Origin: Actinomycetota bacterium
GTDB lineage: Bacteria > Actinomycetota > Actinomycetes > Streptosporangiales > Streptosporangiaceae
Direction: 5' to 3'
DNA: 6,238 nucleotides
NCBI GenBank assembly: GCA_003161205.1
Contig: PMOU01000219.1
Coordinates: 238 to 6,475, forward strand
Shown: piece by piece, positions 4,271-6,238 of the stretch
Position numbering within the stretch: the first letter of the stretch is position 1
Layout: each line of letters opens with the position of its first letter
Program-made: the position numbers and the translations under genes
Notes under the pieces: generated by a model
The model's input: only the letters and a program-made list of their open reading frames with translations
Told to the model about the DNA's origin: nothing
Databases searched by the model: none

Positions 4271-4783
4271 ATGGAATGGACGGGACAGGTTTTCGGGGAC
4301 ACTCCTACCGTGGCGGTGCAGACGTACATCGAGGCGCCGCCGGAGCGGGTGTGGGCTCTGGTCAGTGATATCTGCCTGATGGCGAGGCTGAGCTCCGAGC
4401 TGCAGGAGGTGGAGTGGCTCGACGGGGCTACCGGCCCGGCCGTCGGGCATCGTTTCGCGGGCCGCAATGTGCATCATTCGCTCGGGGAATGGGAGACAGT
4501 CAGCACGATCGCGGAGTGTGACGAGCCCCGCCGTTTCGCCTGGGTTGTCGGGAACCCTGATCATCCCGCTGCGACCTGGCGGTTTACCCTGCGCCCGGAT
4601 GGCTCTGGCACCGTGCTCGCGCAGCAGGCGCAGATGGGGCCGGGCCGCTCCGGTATCAATCGTGCCATCGACGCGATGCCGGAGAAGGAACAGAAGATCG
4701 TATTCGTGCGGCTGAGGGAGTTCGAAGCCGGCCTGACGGGCAACCTCGCGGCGATCAAGGCGCTCGCGGAGAGGGCGCCGTGA
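4271..4783 (+). CDS. SRPBCC family protein, second in operon
   Basis: This 170-aa protein has an SRPBCC core: first strand and helix TVAVQTYIEAPPERVWALVS (13-32), then VEWLDGATGPAVGHRFAGRN (47-66), then WETVSTIAECDEPRRFAWVV (74-93), strands around 101-122, and a long C-terminal helix (about 137-168). The FxGRN, WET and R-x-FA-x-VVG elements recur in the third SRPBCC protein of the operon, so those two are closer paralogues than either is to the first. The family binds hydrophobic ligands; no specific activity can be assigned. The ATG at 4271 is preferred because the N-terminal MEWTGQVFGDTPTV segment looks like the usual start of this subgroup, although an internal GTG (4310) is possible. It has no Shine-Dalgarno at normal spacing. 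The stop overlaps the next gene by one base (TGATG), indicating coupling with the oxidoreductase. Confidence 0.87.
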   Translation: MEWTGQVFGDTPTVAVQTYIEAPPERVWALVSDICLMARLSSELQEVEWLDGATGPAVGHRFAGRNVHHSLGEWETVSTIAECDEPRRFAWVVGNPDHPAATWRFTLRPDGSGTVLAQQAQMGPGRSGINRAIDAMPEKEQKIVFVRLREFEAGLTGNLAAIKALAERAP

Positions 4784-5844
4784 TGCGGACCGCGACGACG
4801 ATCGAGGGCTCGCGCGGGAACTGGGCGGAGACCGTCGCGTTCGTATCGGAGGCCGAGAAGCTGGGCCTGGACATCTGCTGGGTCGCGGAGGCATGGGGGA
4901 GCGACGCGCCCGCGTCACTGGGGTACCTGGCGGCTCGCACCCAGACGATGCTGCTGGGCTCTGCGGTCATCCAGGTTGGCACTCGCTCGCCGGTGGCGAT
5001 CGCGCAGACCGCTATGACGCTGGCGCACCTGTCGGGCGGCAGGTTCCTGCTCGGCCTGGGGGTCTCCGGACCCCAGGTTCTCGAAGGCCTGCACGGCATC
5101 CCGTTCGCGCATCCGCTGGCCCGGATGCGCGAGACCGTCCAGATCGTGCGGGCCGTGTTCACCGGGGAGAAGGTCAGCTTCGCCGGAAGCCAGTACCGCA
5201 TCCCGCTGCCCGGCGGCGAGGGCCGGCCGATGCGGGTGAGCCTGCCGCCCGTGTCCGTGCCGGTCTACCTAGCGGCGCTCGCGCCGAAGATGCTGGAGCT
5301 GACCGGTGAGGTCGCCGACGGCTGGCTGGGTACCAGCTTCGTCCCCGAAGGCGCCGGCGCCTACTTCACCCACCTGGACGCCGGGCTGGCCCGGGCGGGC
5401 CGGACCCGGGCGGATCTGGACATCTGCCAGGGTGCCGAGATCAACCTGGTCGACGAAGCCAGCCTGCCGGACGTCCTGGCCAGCCGCAAGAAGGAACTGG
5501 CGTTCTCCCTGGGCGGCATGGGCTCGGGCACGAGCAACTTCTACCACGACGCCTACAGCCGCCAGGGCTGGGCCGGTGTCGCCGGCCGGGTCCGCGCGCG
5601 CTGGCAGTCCGGCGACCACGACGGCGCGGCCGGCCTGATCACGGACGACATGGTGCTCGCGACCACGCTGATCGGCACCGAGGACATGGTGCGCGCCCGG
5701 CTGCGGACCTGGCGCGACACCGGCGTCGACACCGTACGCCTGTACCCGGCCGGAGAAACCCTCACCGCCCGCCTGGACAACCTCGGCCGGGCCATCGACC
5801 TCGTCCGCGCCCTGGATCCGCCGGCAAAAGGGGGAGAACCATGA
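4783..5844 (+). CDS. LLM-class (bacterial luciferase-like) probable F420-dependent oxidoreductase
   Basis: This 353-aa protein is of normal length for single-chain luciferase-like flavin/F420 enzymes with a TIM-barrel fold. It shows AEKLGLDICWVAEAWGSDAP (24-43), the strand-turn LGSAVIQVGTRSP (58-70), the conserved GGRFLLGLGVSGPQVLEGLH (85-104), the VYLAAL strand (161-166), EVADGWLGT (176-184) and the closing IGTEDMVRARL/GVDTVRLYP region (297-322). The GLGVSGPQV-EG-HG block is, in my recollection, typical of the actinobacterial F420-dependent branch rather than FMN luciferases, but cofactor choice needs phylogeny. Such enzymes are cytoplasmic and transfer hydride to or from an organic substrate, unknown here. 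The ATG at 4783 is preferred over GTG 4780 because GGAGAGG (4768-4774) then has an 8-nt spacing. It overlaps both neighbours, by TGATG upstream and ATGA downstream, so it is probably made in step with two SRPBCC proteins. Confidence 0.9.
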   Translation: MRTATTIEGSRGNWAETVAFVSEAEKLGLDICWVAEAWGSDAPASLGYLAARTQTMLLGSAVIQVGTRSPVAIAQTAMTLAHLSGGRFLLGLGVSGPQVLEGLHGIPFAHPLARMRETVQIVRAVFTGEKVSFAGSQYRIPLPGGEGRPMRVSLPPVSVPVYLAALAPKMLELTGEVADGWLGTSFVPEGAGAYFTHLDAGLARAGRTRADLDICQGAEINLVDEASLPDVLASRKKELAFSLGGMGSGTSNFYHDAYSRQGWAGVAGRVRARWQSGDHDGAAGLITDDMVLATTLIGTEDMVRARLRTWRDTGVDTVRLYPAGETLTARLDNLGRAIDLVRALDPPAKGGEP

Positions 5845-6238
5845 GCAGCCCGCGTTACGCCGAGTCCATCGTCGTCGCCCGTTCGCCGGAAGCCCTGTAC
5901 GACATGGTCTCCGACGTGACCCGCATGGGGGAGTGGAGCCCGGTCTGCACGGCGTGCTGGTGGGACGATGGCGGCGTCGCCCAGCCCGGGGCCTGGTTCA
6001 CCGGGCGCAACGAGCTGCCCGAGCGGACCTGGGAGACCCGATCCCAGGTGGTGGCGGCGGACCGCGGCCGGGAGTTCGCGTTCGTCGTCGGCGGCTCGCG
6101 GGTGCGCTGGGGTTACACCTTCGCGGCCGTGGACGGCGGGACGCTGGTGACCGAGTCCTGGGAGTTCCTCCCCGACGGCATCGCCAGCTTCCAGCACAGA
6201 TACGGCGAAGACGCCCCGGCCCAGATCGCCGATCGCAC
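5841..6238 (+). CDS. SRPBCC family protein, third in operon (3' truncated by the window)
   Basis: At least 132 residues are visible and the frame is open at the window edge. ATG (5841) overlaps the oxidoreductase stop as ATGA, with GGGGAG (5831-5836) 4 nt upstream. The SRPBCC core is clear: strand and helix ESIVVARSPEALYDMVSDVT (8-27), then MGEWSPVCTACWW (29-41) with two cysteines, FTGRN (53-57), WETRSQVV (64-71) and REFAFVVGG (77-85), with later strands to about 110. The FxGRN, WET and R-x-FA-x-VVG elements match the second SRPBCC protein. The long C-terminal helix is expected to begin near or beyond the window end. A role in binding the oxidoreductase's hydrophobic substrate or product is inference from the operon. 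Additional genes may follow. Confidence 0.85.
   Translation, partial: MSSPRYAESIVVARSPEALYDMVSDVTRMGEWSPVCTACWWDDGGVAQPGAWFTGRNELPERTWETRSQVVAADRGREFAFVVGGSRVRWGYTFAAVDGGTLVTESWEFLPDGIASFQHRYGEDAPAQIADR

Noticed and set aside
3819..6238. Reading the SRPBCC genes as aromatic polyketide cyclases of a type II polyketide cluster.
   Set aside because: No ketosynthase, chain-length factor or acyl carrier gene is in the window, and SRPBCC is a broad ligand-binding fold, so a polyketide role is unsupported.
1..6238. tRNA, rRNA, CRISPR arrays, insertion sequences, attachment sites.
   Set aside because: I saw no tRNA-like cloverleaf, spaced-repeat array, transposase motif or terminal inverted repeat; the only regular repeats are the 11-bp operator units and the 9-bp coding repeat.

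Overview
The window is high-GC DNA with short intergenic gaps, overlapping stop/start codons, a WhiB-family gene and an F420-type luciferase-like oxidoreductase. Together these point to an actinomycete chromosome; the sequence does not let me name the genus.

Layout. The left edge (1-156, +) is the C-terminus of a DUF1345-type membrane protein. Everything from 275 to 3733 is on the minus strand. In transcription order it is: a CarH/LitR-type MerR regulator with a cobalamin-binding domain (3733-2822), a 14-TM DHA2-type drug exporter (2700-1102), a WhiB-like iron-sulfur regulator (1073-759), a 63-aa unknown protein coupled to whiB by a GTGA overlap (762-571), and a 24-aa single-TM peptide with its own ribosome binding site (349-275). 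Divergent from the regulator, on the plus strand, is a tight operon: SRPBCC protein (3819-4247), second SRPBCC protein (4271-4783), LLM-class F420-type oxidoreductase (4783-5844) and a third SRPBCC protein (5841 to the window end, truncated). No gap without a gene exceeds 300 bases; the largest is 350-570.

The key element is the 85-bp gap between the regulator and the SRPBCC operon. It carries three 11-bp direct repeats in exact phase (3740-3772), each reading TnnACAA. The third repeat contains the TTGACA -35 box of the plus-strand promoter. This matches the known architecture of the operator bound by the B12-dependent photoreceptor CarH, whose adenosylcobalamin-bound tetramer sits on 11-bp repeats overlapping a -35 element in the dark and falls apart in light. 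The adjacent regulator has the W-x9-EH signature and the E-x-H cobalamin ligand motif of that family. The most economical reading is a light- and/or B12-responsive switch controlling an SRPBCC/F420-oxidoreductase operon, and probably the regulator itself. The exporter, WhiB and small proteins may belong to the regulator's transcript.

The substrate of the oxidoreductase/SRPBCC set cannot be read from the sequence. The regulator lacks the histidine that follows the signature Trp in Thermus CarH, so its photochemistry may differ from the textbook case.
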